From assembly GCA_945873105.1 (NCBI GenBank), contig CAMCBW010000050.1, positions 1 to 38,746 of the forward strand: a stretch of 38,746 nt of DNA, in the 5' to 3' direction. The first letter of the stretch is position 1. Each line of letters starts with the position of its first letter. Source of the DNA: Tangfeifania diversioriginum (GTDB taxonomy: Bacteria; Bacteroidota; Bacteroidia; Bacteroidales; Prolixibacteraceae). Positions 23,017 to 31,555 of the stretch are shown here, one piece after another. Both the position numbers and the translations under genes were made by a program. Below the pieces are notes generated by a model, which was not told where the DNA came from, did not search any database, and was given only the letters and a program-made list of their open reading frames with translations.

Positions 23017-24258
23017 ATGGACAACCTCAATCTGATTGACACGTTTTCGGAATTTAAAGACCTGAAAAATATCGATCGAGCCACGATGATGAGCGTTTTG
23101 GAAGATGCTTTCAGAAGTGTGATTCAAAAACAGTTTGGTTCGGATGAGAATTTTGACGTCATTATAAACCCCGACAAAGGAGACTTTGAAATATACCGTA
23201 ACCGTACGGTAGTGGAAGATGGTGCCTTGACAGATTTAAATACAGAGATCACCATTTCGGCAGCCAATGTCAACGATGGAGATTATGAATTGGGTGAAGA
23301 GGTAACCGATACCATCCGCTTCAGCGATTTTGGAAGGCGTGCGATCCTGAACCTGCGGCAGAATCTGGCCTCAAGAATTCTTGAACTGGAGAAAGACAAC
23401 ATCTACCAAAAATACAAATCCCGGATTGGAGAGATCGTTACAGGCGAGGTCTACCAAATATGGAAAAAGGAGCTGCTTTTGCTCGATGACGAGGGAAATG
23501 AGCTGATCCTCCCCAAAAACGAACAAATCCCATCAGATTTTTTCAGAAAAGGGGACAGTGTTCGTGCCGTTGTCATCAAGGTAGAGATGAGAAACAACAG
23601 CCCTTACATCATTCTTTCCCGTACCTCCCCAGTCTTCCTGGAAAGACTTTTCGAGTTGGAAGTACCTGAAATTTCGGATGGTTTGATCACCATCAAGAAA
23701 ATTGTCCGGATTCCGGGAGAACGCGCAAAGGTTGCCGTCGAATCCTATGATGACCGCATCGACCCGGTTGGGGCCTGCGTTGGCATGAAGGGTTCCCGTA
23801 TTCACGGAATCGTGAGGGAGTTGCGCAACGAGAACATCGATGTAATTAACTTTACCAACAACAATCAACTATATATACAAAGGGCTCTCAACCCAGCCAA
23901 AATATCTTCCATCAAGATCTATGGCAACGAAAACAGGGTTGAGGTATTCCTGAAGCCGGAGGAAGTTTCGCTGGCCATCGGGAAAGGCGGTTTGAACATC
24001 AAACTTGCCAGCCAACTCACAGGTTACGATATTGATGTCTACCGTGATCGCGAAATTGCAGATGAAGAAGACGTTTCACTGGAAGAATTTGCAGATGAGA
24101 TCGATGACTGGGTTCTTGACGGACTCAAATCCATTGGTTGCGATACGGCCAGAAATGTGCTGAACCTCTCTCGGGAGGAGTTGATAAAACGTACAGACTT
24201 CGAAGAAGAGACCATCGACGAAGTTTTACGCATACTAAAGTCCGAATTTGAACAGTAA
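23017..24258 (+). CDS. nusA: Transcription termination/antitermination factor NusA
   Basis: A 413-residue NusA, which binds RNA polymerase and modulates pausing, termination and antitermination. Domains in order are the N-terminal polymerase-binding domain (1-125), S1 (about 130-200, GEIVTGEVYQIWKKELLL), KH1 (GACVGMKGSRIHGIVREL), KH2 (AIGKGGLNIKLASQLTGYDI), and a C-terminal helical segment that looks like a single acidic repeat. The tail is shorter than the double repeat of Escherichia coli, as in other Bacteroidetes. It is 58 nt upstream of infB. Confidence 0.96.
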   Translation: MDNLNLIDTFSEFKDLKNIDRATMMSVLEDAFRSVIQKQFGSDENFDVIINPDKGDFEIYRNRTVVEDGALTDLNTEITISAANVNDGDYELGEEVTDTIRFSDFGRRAILNLRQNLASRILELEKDNIYQKYKSRIGEIVTGEVYQIWKKELLLLDDEGNELILPKNEQIPSDFFRKGDSVRAVVIKVEMRNNSPYIILSRTSPVFLERLFELEVPEISDGLITIKKIVRIPGERAKVAVESYDDRIDPVGACVGMKGSRIHGIVRELRNENIDVINFTNNNQLYIQRALNPAKISSIKIYGNENRVEVFLKPEEVSLAIGKGGLNIKLASQLTGYDIDVYRDREIADEEDVSLEEFADEIDDWVLDGLKSIGCDTARNVLNLSREELIKRTDFEEETIDEVLRILKSEFEQ

Positions 24259-24316
24259 TTGTCAGACGTTCAATCATCCGGAAGAGATAAAGCAAATATA
24301 AACTGTTTGGCAAAGT

Positions 24317-27300
24317 ATGGATACAGGTAACAAAGTATCAAGGTTAAGTAAAATTGCACGTGAACTGAACGTGGGGATCTCTACGATCGTAGAGTTTCTG
24401 AACAAACAGGGGATCAAGATGACCCCTGATCCCAACGCGAAGATCGATGCTGACGCCCAGGCTCTTCTCGAAAAACAGTTCCGAAAGGACCATGACGCCA
24501 AAGTTGAGGCTGACATGCACCGCCCCGGACGCCTGAAAAGAGATACCATCACCATCGAAGATGTTCATCCCAATGAACACAAGGCTCATCCGGACGATTT
24601 TGAAGATGATTCTGTCAACATCACTGACAATAGTCTTCATCACAAGGACATCAAACACCATGAGCCTCAGGTTAAAACACAGAAACCTGAAATTCTCCAT
24701 ACAACCCTGCCAGAGAAGCCCACCATCAAGGTGGTAGGTTCTGTGGACCTGCAAAATTTATCTTCCCGGCCAAAGAGTGTGGAAGAGGTTGCCCGTCCGG
24801 TAAAGGCAGAAACTGTTGTGCCGGCGGCTGAAAAACCGCAGGAAAAACCGGTTGCTCCCAAAGCTGAAGTAGCACCACCGCCAACTCCGGCACCCGAAGT
24901 TAGGGAACCCGCTGAACCCATCGCTCAAAAGCCGGTCCACGAAGAGCGCCTTCCAGAGATGATTTCAAATGTCACCCATCTTGAATCCAACCTGAACATT
25001 ATCGGGAAGATTGATTTGGATGCGCCAAAGGTTTCAGACAAAAACAAAAAAGAGATTACCCTCACCAAGAAAAAGCATGTCACGCCAAAATCACCGGAAG
25101 GGAAACCAATAAAACCGGTTCGTGACGGCAAGCACCGTGAAGATGCCCTGGAAGAGATCTTCCCTGACCTGGAAGAGGTGCCTGAAGAGATTTTCAAACA
25201 TGCCAGGGAGATTCTCTCCGGACCAAAGGTTATCGGGAAAATTGAACTACCGGTCGAAGGCTTGAAAAAGGGAATTGGCGTTCGTGACGAAGACCGCTCA
25301 CTGCGCAAAAAGAAACGCAAACGTGTATCCAAAGATGCAAAAGAGCGTGTTCCGCTGAATATTGAGAAGAAGACCGATGAGCCCAAGGAGAAGAAAGTTG
25401 GGGAAAAAGAGAAAAGTACGATCAAGAAAAAAAGTTCACTGGTCGTAAAAAAGAAGTTGCCGCTCAAAAAGGAGGTCAACGAAGAGGATGTTCAAAAACA
25501 GGTCAAAGAAACTCTCGCCCGTCTAACTACCAAAAGTCAAAAAACGAGGGGGTCCAAACACCGCCGCGACAAACGTCTTGCCTATACGGAGAAGATGGCA
25601 GAAGAGGGTGCACAGGCCGATATCGACAGAAATATCATCAAAATTACCGAGTTCGTCTCTGTGAGTGAACTGGCAAGCATGATGGATGTCAACCCAACCC
25701 AGGTTATTGCAACCTGTATGTCGCTTGGACTATTTGTGTCTATCAACCAGCGACTTGACGCAGAGACAATGTCTGTTGTAGCCGATGAGTTTGGGTTCAA
25801 GGTCGAATTTATCTCGGTAGAAGTACAGGAGGCCATCCTTGAAGAGAAAGATTCGGAGGAGGATCTCAAATCCAGGCCACCGATTGTCACCGTGATGGGA
25901 CACGTCGACCACGGAAAAACCTCCCTGCTCGACTACATCCGTAAAGCCAATGTAATCGCCGGTGAGGCGGGTGGAATCACCCAGCACATCGGAGCCTACA
26001 ACGTGAAACTGGAAGATGGCCGCAAAATCACCTTCCTCGATACACCGGGTCACGAGGCTTTCACCGCCATGCGTGCCAGGGGTGCACAGGTAACCGACAT
26101 CGCCATCATCATTGTAGCTGCCGACGACGACGTGATGCCGCAAACCATCGAGGCCATCAATCACGCCTCGGCAGCCGGAGTTCCCATCGTATTTGCCATC
26201 AACAAAGTCGACAAACATACCGCAGATCCCGAAAAAATCAAGCACCAACTGGCCAACATGAACTACATGGTGGAGAGCTGGGGCGGAAAATACCAGTCGC
26301 ACGACATCTCAGCCAAATCGGGTCTGGGTGTGGCCGAACTGCTTGAAAAAGTACTGCTGGAAGCCGAAATGCTCAACCTTCGGGCCAACCCGAACAAAAG
26401 GGCCAATGGTTCTGTCATCGAATCCACCCTCGACAAGGGTCGTGGATACGTGGCTACCATTCTGGTTCAATCGGGTACCCTGAAAGTGGGAGATGTGCTT
26501 TTGGCCGGACCACATTTTGGTCACATCAAGGCCATGTTCAACGAACGGAACCAACGCGTAGAAAGTGTCGGTCCTGCCGAACCGGTGCTGATCCTTGGAT
26601 TGAACGGTGCGCCTCAGGCGGGCGATAAATTCAATGTCATGGAGAGCGAGCGCGAAGCCCGCCAGATTGCCAACAAACGAGAACAGCTGCAGCGCGAGCA
26701 AGGACTCCGGACACAGAAACACATTACCCTCGACGAGATTGGCCGAAGAATTGCCATTGGCAACTTCCAGGAACTGAACATCATTGTGAAGGGAGACGTG
26801 GACGGATCCATCGAAGCTTTGTCCGACTCGCTGATCAAACTCTCGACTACCGAGATCCAGGTCAACGTGATCCACAAGGCGGTTGGTCAGATCACAGAGT
26901 CAGACATTATGCTGGCTTCTGCTTCCAACGCCATTATCGTAGGATTCCAGGTCCGTCCTTCCATGAGCGCCAGGAAACTGGCCGAGAAGGAGGAGATCGA
27001 TATCCGTCTCTACTCCATCATCTACGACGCGATCAACGAGATCAAGTCGGCAATGGAGGGAATGCTTGCTCCGGAGATCAAGGAGGAGGTCAAGGGAACC
27101 GCAGAGGTTCTTACCGCCTTCAAGATTACCAAGGTGGGTACCATTGCCGGATGTATCGTCCGCGATGGCAAGATCATCCGCAACTCGAAGGTGCGCCTGA
27201 TCCGCGACGGTATCGTCGTCTTCACCGGCGAACTCGAATCATTGAAACGATTCAAGGATGATGTCAAGGAGGTAGCCAAAGGGTACGAGTGTGGTCTGAA

Positions 27301-27379
27301 CATCCAGAACTACAACGATGTACACGAAGGCGACTTTATTGAGGCTTTTGAGCAGGTGGAGGTCGCTAAAACGTTGTAA
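24317..27379 (+). CDS. infB: Translation initiation factor IF-2
   Basis: A 1020-residue IF-2, the GTPase that recruits initiator tRNA to the 30S subunit. An N-terminal IF2N module ([19 protein letters not shown]) leads into a long charged, Pro/Ala/Lys-rich linker to about residue 420. A second IF2N-like module ([20 protein letters not shown]) follows. The G domain has GHVDHGKT near residue 526, DTPGHEAF near 575 and NKVD near 629; EF-Tu-like and C-terminal domains follow to the end. The linker has three copies of a short G(K/S)(I/V)(D/E)L motif. A heptamer array begins at the stop codon. Confidence 0.97.
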   Translation: MDTGNKVSRLSKIARELNVGISTIVEFLNKQGIKMTPDPNAKIDADAQALLEKQFRKDHDAKVEADMHRPGRLKRDTITIEDVHPNEHKAHPDDFEDDSVNITDNSLHHKDIKHHEPQVKTQKPEILHTTLPEKPTIKVVGSVDLQNLSSRPKSVEEVARPVKAETVVPAAEKPQEKPVAPKAEVAPPPTPAPEVREPAEPIAQKPVHEERLPEMISNVTHLESNLNIIGKIDLDAPKVSDKNKKEITLTKKKHVTPKSPEGKPIKPVRDGKHREDALEEIFPDLEEVPEEIFKHAREILSGPKVIGKIELPVEGLKKGIGVRDEDRSLRKKKRKRVSKDAKERVPLNIEKKTDEPKEKKVGEKEKSTIKKKSSLVVKKKLPLKKEVNEEDVQKQVKETLARLTTKSQKTRGSKHRRDKRLAYTEKMAEEGAQADIDRNIIKITEFVSVSELASMMDVNPTQVIATCMSLGLFVSINQRLDAETMSVVADEFGFKVEFISVEVQEAILEEKDSEEDLKSRPPIVTVMGHVDHGKTSLLDYIRKANVIAGEAGGITQHIGAYNVKLEDGRKITFLDTPGHEAFTAMRARGAQVTDIAIIIVAADDDVMPQTIEAINHASAAGVPIVFAINKVDKHTADPEKIKHQLANMNYMVESWGGKYQSHDISAKSGLGVAELLEKVLLEAEMLNLRANPNKRANGSVIESTLDKGRGYVATILVQSGTLKVGDVLLAGPHFGHIKAMFNERNQRVESVGPAEPVLILGLNGAPQAGDKFNVMESEREARQIANKREQLQREQGLRTQKHITLDEIGRRIAIGNFQELNIIVKGDVDGSIEALSDSLIKLSTTEIQVNVIHKAVGQITESDIMLASASNAIIVGFQVRPSMSARKLAEKEEIDIRLYSIIYDAINEIKSAMEGMLAPEIKEEVKGTAEVLTAFKITKVGTIAGCIVRDGKIIRNSKVRLIRDGIVVFTGELESLKRFKDDVKEVAKGYECGLNIQNYNDVHEGDFIEAFEQVEVAKTL

Positions 27380-27408
27380 GGATAAAGGTTAAAGGATAAA
27401 GGTTAAAG
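27377..27408 (+). repeat. Heptamer array overlapping the infB stop
   Basis: About four TAAAGGN-type units; the first TAA is the infB stop codon. The sense strand is again the purine-rich strand. Confidence 0.85.
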
Positions 27409-27433
27409 TACTGGACTCCGAAGTTCTATAAAG

Positions 27434-27496
27434 AACATTCCCAAAGTTTTAGTTACGAGCAAAAGTTGCTCGTAACTAAAACTTTGGGAATGTTTT
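27434..27496. terminator. Bidirectional terminator with a 29-bp perfect stem
   Basis: Arms 27434-27462 and 27466-27494 are exact complements separated by only AAG, with T tracts at the plus-strand exit and A at the entry. It serves infB and the convergent dehydrogenase gene, whose stop is at 27502. The stem is about three times longer than a usual terminator. Confidence 0.85.
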
Positions 27497-27501
27497 TCTT
27501 G

Positions 27502-28458
27502 TTAAGGATTTAAACAATCTTCCACTGGTTTTCCCGTCAGAAAATTTAACAGGTTCAATGCGGCTCTTCGCTGAAGTTCGATGGCTGCATAGTCGGAATA
27601 CCAGGCATAATGACCGGTGCAAATGGTTCGTGAATGGTTCACCAGCTCCTCCTGGTTCCGATTGGTCGGTTCATTCTCATAGACATCCAGCCCGGCACTA
27701 TGGATTCTACCGGTTTTTAACGCAACTAGCAATGCCTTTTCATCAATTACCTCACCACGTGAGGTATTGATCACCACCGGCCTTTTTCGCATCAAAGAGA
27801 ATGCTTCCTCATCCAAAAGATGGATCGTTTCTTCCGTGAGATTGCAATGGATACTGATCACATCAGACTTTGCAAGCAATTCAAGGATATCCACCTTCCG
27901 GGCAGAAAGTTGACTACAATGGGGCTCTGACTTGTATGGATCAGCTGCAAGCACCTCTTTAAACAGAGGTGATGCCTTTTTGCAGAATTCGCTGCCGATT
28001 CTACCCAATCCGATAATTCCCAGTGTCTTATCGTGCAATTCAAATACATCCGAAACCGGTGGAGAGGCAAATTTTTCTGCCAATTGCGAGTGGGTATCCC
28101 ACATACCACGAGCGCATGAAAACATCAGCGCCATCGCATGGTCTGAAACGGAATGGTTGGCATACCCCTGAACGTTAGCGGCCTTGATCCCAAATTTGGT
28201 GCAAGCGGCAACATCTACATTGTCGTAACCCACCCCATAACGTACAACGGCCTTTAGATTTTTCAAGCCGGACAGAAACTCTTCATCGATTTTGGTATGC
28301 CTTACCAGGATGCCCGCTGCATTTTCGGCAAATTTTCTCTTCTCCTCCTTATCTCCCTGGTAGGTAGGGTATATTTTTAGCTGTAAACCGACGCTCCCAA
28401 ACAGGTCTTTTTCAAAATCGTAAGATTTATACCCGGCATCCAAAATCACCACTTCCAT
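27502..28458 (-). CDS. NAD-dependent D-2-hydroxyacid dehydrogenase, CtBP-like
   Basis: A 318-residue two-domain dehydrogenase. The nucleotide-binding motif GIIGLGRIG is at 147-155, and the catalytic triad is Arg234 (NTSRGEV), Glu263 (DVYENEP) and His283 in GHYAWYSDYA, the form typical of the C-terminal-binding-protein-like branch. Members oxidise or reduce 2-hydroxy/2-keto acids; the substrate here is not determinable. It follows an SDR gene by 45 nt on the same strand, and the pair may act in one sugar-acid or keto-acid pathway. Full length with all catalytic residues. Confidence 0.88.
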   Translation of the reverse strand: MEVVILDAGYKSYDFEKDLFGSVGLQLKIYPTYQGDKEEKRKFAENAAGILVRHTKIDEEFLSGLKNLKAVVRYGVGYDNVDVAACTKFGIKAANVQGYANHSVSDHAMALMFSCARGMWDTHSQLAEKFASPPVSDVFELHDKTLGIIGLGRIGSEFCKKASPLFKEVLAADPYKSEPHCSQLSARKVDILELLAKSDVISIHCNLTEETIHLLDEEAFSLMRKRPVVINTSRGEVIDEKALLVALKTGRIHSAGLDVYENEPTNRNQEELVNHSRTICTGHYAWYSDYAAIELQRRAALNLLNFLTGKPVEDCLNP

Positions 28459-28503
28459 CTCTCTAATTTTTCATGCATCCATACTTAAAAACAACCACTT
28501 CCC

Positions 28504-29331
28504 TCAAATTCCATTGTAGGCGGAGAACCCGCCATCGACCGGAATAGTTGCTCCGGTAATGAAGGAAGAGTGCTCCGACAACAGCCAGAAAATAGTTGAA
28601 ATGAGATCATCCGGATTGCCGAGTTTACCCAGTGGTGTGTGCGCAACAATTCGCTTTCCCCTTGGCGTCAATTCACCGGTTTTTTCATCGAAAAGCAAAA
28701 AACGATTCTGTTCGGTCAGAATAAAACCAGGAGCAATGGCATTTACCCGGATATTAGATTTCGAAAGGTGGACAGCCAGCCATTGGGTGAAATTATTGAC
28801 CGCCGCCTTCCCTGCACTGTATGCTGGTGATTTACTCAAGGGCAGAATGGCTCCCATGGAACTGATATTGATGATATTCCCAAATTGTTGCCGTGCCATT
28901 GCCTCCCCAAATACTTTGGCAGGAATTACCGTTCCCATAAAATTCAGGTCGGAAGTTTGTTGAAAATCGGATAGGTTGATCCCAAAGAAAGAATCCTGCA
29001 GCGGCGTATCCGGATATAAAAACTCGGCCTTTGTCGATGCCCCTTTGGCTGCACCACCAGCCACATTGATCAGACCGTCTATGGTTGGAAACTGGCTCAG
29101 TATATCCACATTTATTTTGGACAGCTCTTCCGCTTTAAGCACATCACAGGCAAAGGCATGATGATTTCCGCCAAAGGAATTTATTCTTTCAAGGGTATCT
29201 TTGAGTTTTTGCTCGCTTCGTCCCAAAATGGCCAGGTTGGCGCCTGATTTTGCCAAAGCTACCGAGATGGCTGTCCCAAGTACGCCACTTGCCCCTGTGA
29301 CAATGAAATTCCTGTCTTTTACTGAAAACAT
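28504..29331 (-). CDS. SDR oxidoreductase, possible fructuronate reductase (D-mannonate oxidoreductase)
   Basis: A 275-residue short-chain dehydrogenase. The cofactor motif TGASGVLG is near the N-terminus, followed by NVAGGAAKG, NIINISSMGA and the catalytic Tyr-x3-Lys in PAYSAGKAA. An insertion after NVAGG, including DSFFGINLSDFQQTSDLNFMGT, resembles SDR-type D-mannonate oxidoreductases, so fructuronate reduction is a reasonable but unproven guess. The ATG at 29331 is chosen over a GTG at 29361 because family proteins begin a few residues before the Rossmann strand. The upstream spacer to pheS is filled by a heptamer array. Confidence 0.82.
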   Translation of the reverse strand: MFSVKDRNFIVTGASGVLGTAISVALAKSGANLAILGRSEQKLKDTLERINSFGGNHHAFACDVLKAEELSKINVDILSQFPTIDGLINVAGGAAKGASTKAEFLYPDTPLQDSFFGINLSDFQQTSDLNFMGTVIPAKVFGEAMARQQFGNIINISSMGAILPLSKSPAYSAGKAAVNNFTQWLAVHLSKSNIRVNAIAPGFILTEQNRFLLFDEKTGELTPRGKRIVAHTPLGKLGNPDDLISTIFWLLSEHSSFITGATIPVDGGFSAYNGI

Positions 29332-29385
29332 AGCCAGACTTACTTCTTTCGTTTTTGGCACCCGTATGGTCCTGCTCCCATGCCA

Positions 29386-29472
29386 CTTTATCCTTTATCC
29401 TTTATCCTTTAGCCTTTATCCTTTAGCCTTTATCCTTTATCCTTTATCCTTTATCCTTTATCCTTTATCCTT
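29386..29472 (-). repeat. Heptamer array downstream of pheS
   Basis: About twelve units read as TAAAGGN (some TAAAGGC) on the minus strand, starting 2-3 nt after the pheS stop. The opposite strand is open in all frames and produces spurious YPLSF-repeat reading frames. Confidence 0.92.
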
Positions 29473-29474
29473 CT

Positions 29475-30494
29475 TTAGTTCGCCGATTCAAACTGATTGA
29501 GGAATCTCACATCATTCTCAAAATAGAGTCTGAGATCATTGATGCCAAACTTGAGCATGGCGGTCCTTTCGATCCCCATGCCAAAGGCAAAGCCGGTATA
29601 TTTCTTGCTGTCGATGCCGGAAGCTTCCAGCACATTGGGATCCACCATGCCACAACCCAGGATCTCGAGCCATCCGCTGTATTTGCAGACGTTACAACCC
29701 TTTCCTCCACAGATGGAGCAAGATACATCCACCTCTGCCGAAGGCTCGGTGAAGGGGAAGTAGGAGGGACGCATCCGAATCTCCGTCTTTTCGCCGAAAA
29801 GTTCCCTGGCAAAAAAGAGCAGGGTCTGCTTCAGGTCGGCAAAGGAGACATTCTCATCGATGTACAACCCTTCGATTTGGTGAAACATGCAGTGGGCCCG
29901 GTAGGAGATCGCCTCATTCCGGAATACCCTTCCCGGCGTCACTGTCCGGATCGGCGGTTTCATCGTCTCCATGTCATGCACCTGCACGGAGGAGGTATGG
30001 GTTCTCAACAGGATATCGGGATTCCGCTGGATAAAAAAGGTATCCTGCATGTCGCGTGCCGGATGCTCCTCCGGAAAATTCAAGGCAGAAAAGACATGCC
30101 AGTCATCCTCGATTTCGGGACCTTCAGAGACCACAAATCCAAGACGTTTGAATATTTCGAGCATCTCATTTTTCACGATGGAGATGGGATGACGGCTTCC
30201 TGCCCGCATGGAATCTCCCGGTAGGGAAAGATCGAGTTTTTGGGCTTCAGTTGTCTGTTCTTCCAGACCCTCTTTCAGTACCCGGATCTTCTCCATGGCA
30301 AAATTCTTCAGGGTATTGACCGCCGCGCCTATCTCCTTTTTCTGGTCGGCCGATACATTCCTGAAATCCTCAATCAGCTTGGAGATCTCGCCCTTTTTGC
30401 TGAGGTATTTGATCCTCAGCTCTTCCAACTCCTCTGCCGTCTTGACAGCCCGCTCTTCAATTTCCTTTTGAAGCTCCTTGATCCGCTCTAACAT
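29475..30494 (-). CDS. pheS: Phenylalanyl-tRNA synthetase alpha subunit
   Basis: A 339-residue class II synthetase subunit that, with PheT, charges tRNA-Phe. An N-terminal coiled coil (residues 1-90) is followed by motif 2 (FRNEAISYRAHCMFHQIEGL) and motif 3 (GMGIERTAMLKFGI). A cysteine cluster, CSICGGKGCNVCKYSGW, precedes motif 3 as in other PheS proteins. The ATG at 30494 gives the canonical MLERIKELQKEIEE start; the longer open frame to 30722 overlaps the CDF gene and is rejected. pheT is not in the window, so the subunits are unlinked as usual in this phylum. Confidence 0.97.
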   Translation of the reverse strand: MLERIKELQKEIEERAVKTAEELEELRIKYLSKKGEISKLIEDFRNVSADQKKEIGAAVNTLKNFAMEKIRVLKEGLEEQTTEAQKLDLSLPGDSMRAGSRHPISIVKNEMLEIFKRLGFVVSEGPEIEDDWHVFSALNFPEEHPARDMQDTFFIQRNPDILLRTHTSSVQVHDMETMKPPIRTVTPGRVFRNEAISYRAHCMFHQIEGLYIDENVSFADLKQTLLFFARELFGEKTEIRMRPSYFPFTEPSAEVDVSCSICGGKGCNVCKYSGWLEILGCGMVDPNVLEASGIDSKKYTGFAFGMGIERTAMLKFGINDLRLYFENDVRFLNQFESAN

Positions 30495-30534
30495 GGTGAT
30501 ACAATTGATGAAGTGCAAAAATAGAAAAAATAAG

Positions 30535-31449
30535 CTAAATGGAGCTTCCCCGGTCGATCCCGATATCGTTGTGCGACACAGGGTCCTCCACAGGCTCCAG
30601 GTGGGTAAATACCGTAACAGGGATGGGAAAGTGGTCGCGTATCTTTTTTTCAATGATCTCCAGCAGGTCATGCCCCTTCTGAACCGTCCATTCTCCCGGC
30701 ACAAGAATATGAACCGAAACAAATTTCCGTTGTCCGGCCTGCCGTGTCATCAGCGAATGAAATTCAATCCCAGGCTGACGAAACTGGTCAAAGATCACCT
30801 CTATCTGCTGACGCTCCTCGGCCGGTATGGCCGTATCTATCAAACCTCTGGCCGATTGTTGCATCAGCCTGTAGCCTGTCCAGACAATGTTAAGGGCCAC
30901 CAGCATGGCTATGATGGGGTCCAGAATCAACCAGCCGGTCAACTTCACCAGTCCGATGGCCACTACCACACCAATGGAGGTCCACACATCGGTCATCAGG
31001 TGCTTCCCGTCTGCCATGAGGGTAATCGAATGGCTCTTCTTTCCCTCCTTCAGCAACACCCAGGCTACGCCAAGGTTGATCAGTGAGGCAGCCAGGGAGA
31101 TGAGCAAACCAATGCCCATATTGTCGAGTGGCTGAGGATCCAGCAATCGCGGATAGGCACTCCATACAATGCTGCAGGCAGCAATCACAATGAGCCCTCC
31201 CTCTATCGCACTCGAAAAATATTCGGCTTTCGAGTGTCCGAAAGCATGCTCTGCATCCGCAGGTTTCTCTGCAATGTGCAGCACGACCAGTGCGATCAGT
31301 GCGGCAATCAGGTTGACACACGATTCCATCGCATCGGAAAGCAAACCAACCGAATCGGTCAGCAGGAAGGCCATCCCCTTCAGACTGATGGTCATTACCG
31401 CCGCCACAATCGAGAGGTAGATGAATTTCTTTAGCGATTTCGAGGCCAT
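30535..31449 (-). CDS. Cation diffusion facilitator transporter
   Basis: A 304-residue CDF efflux protein exchanging divalent metals for protons. Six membrane helices are expected. Metal-site motifs are [14 protein letters not shown] near residue 35 and [13 protein letters not shown] near residue 150, in the FieF-like pattern; [11 protein letters not shown] is the loop histidine segment. The C-terminal cytoplasmic domain ([23 protein letters not shown]) dimerises. The metal could be Zn, Fe or Co. It lies 40 nt upstream of pheS on the same strand. Confidence 0.93.
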   Translation of the reverse strand: MASKSLKKFIYLSIVAAVMTISLKGMAFLLTDSVGLLSDAMESCVNLIAALIALVVLHIAEKPADAEHAFGHSKAEYFSSAIEGGLIVIAACSIVWSAYPRLLDPQPLDNMGIGLLISLAASLINLGVAWVLLKEGKKSHSITLMADGKHLMTDVWTSIGVVVAIGLVKLTGWLILDPIIAMLVALNIVWTGYRLMQQSARGLIDTAIPAEERQQIEVIFDQFRQPGIEFHSLMTRQAGQRKFVSVHILVPGEWTVQKGHDLLEIIEKKIRDHFPIPVTVFTHLEPVEDPVSHNDIGIDRGSSI

Positions 31450-31469
31450 ACTGCAAGAATTAATTGGAA

Positions 31470-31549
31470 AATTGGAAAATGTGGAAATGTGGAAATTAGA
31501 TCAGCATTCGCGCAATGAGCCCATTTTCACATTTCCACATTTTCCAATT
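31470..31549. repeat. 22-bp perfect inverted repeat with 36-nt spacer
   Basis: 31470-31491 is the exact complement of 31528-31549, between the M3 peptidase stop and the CDF start. On the peptidase sense strand it is purine-rich (GTGAAAATTGG, AATGTGG). It could form a hairpin that terminates the peptidase mRNA, but it lacks a T tract. Confidence 0.85.
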
Positions 31550-31555
31550 TTCACA

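Noticed and set aside
29201-29500. Plus-strand frame with YPLSF repeats
   Set aside because: It is produced by the complement of the heptamer array and the 5' end of the SDR gene.
30495-30722. Longer PheS start
   Set aside because: The extension overlaps the end of the CDF gene and precedes the canonical MLERIKEL start.
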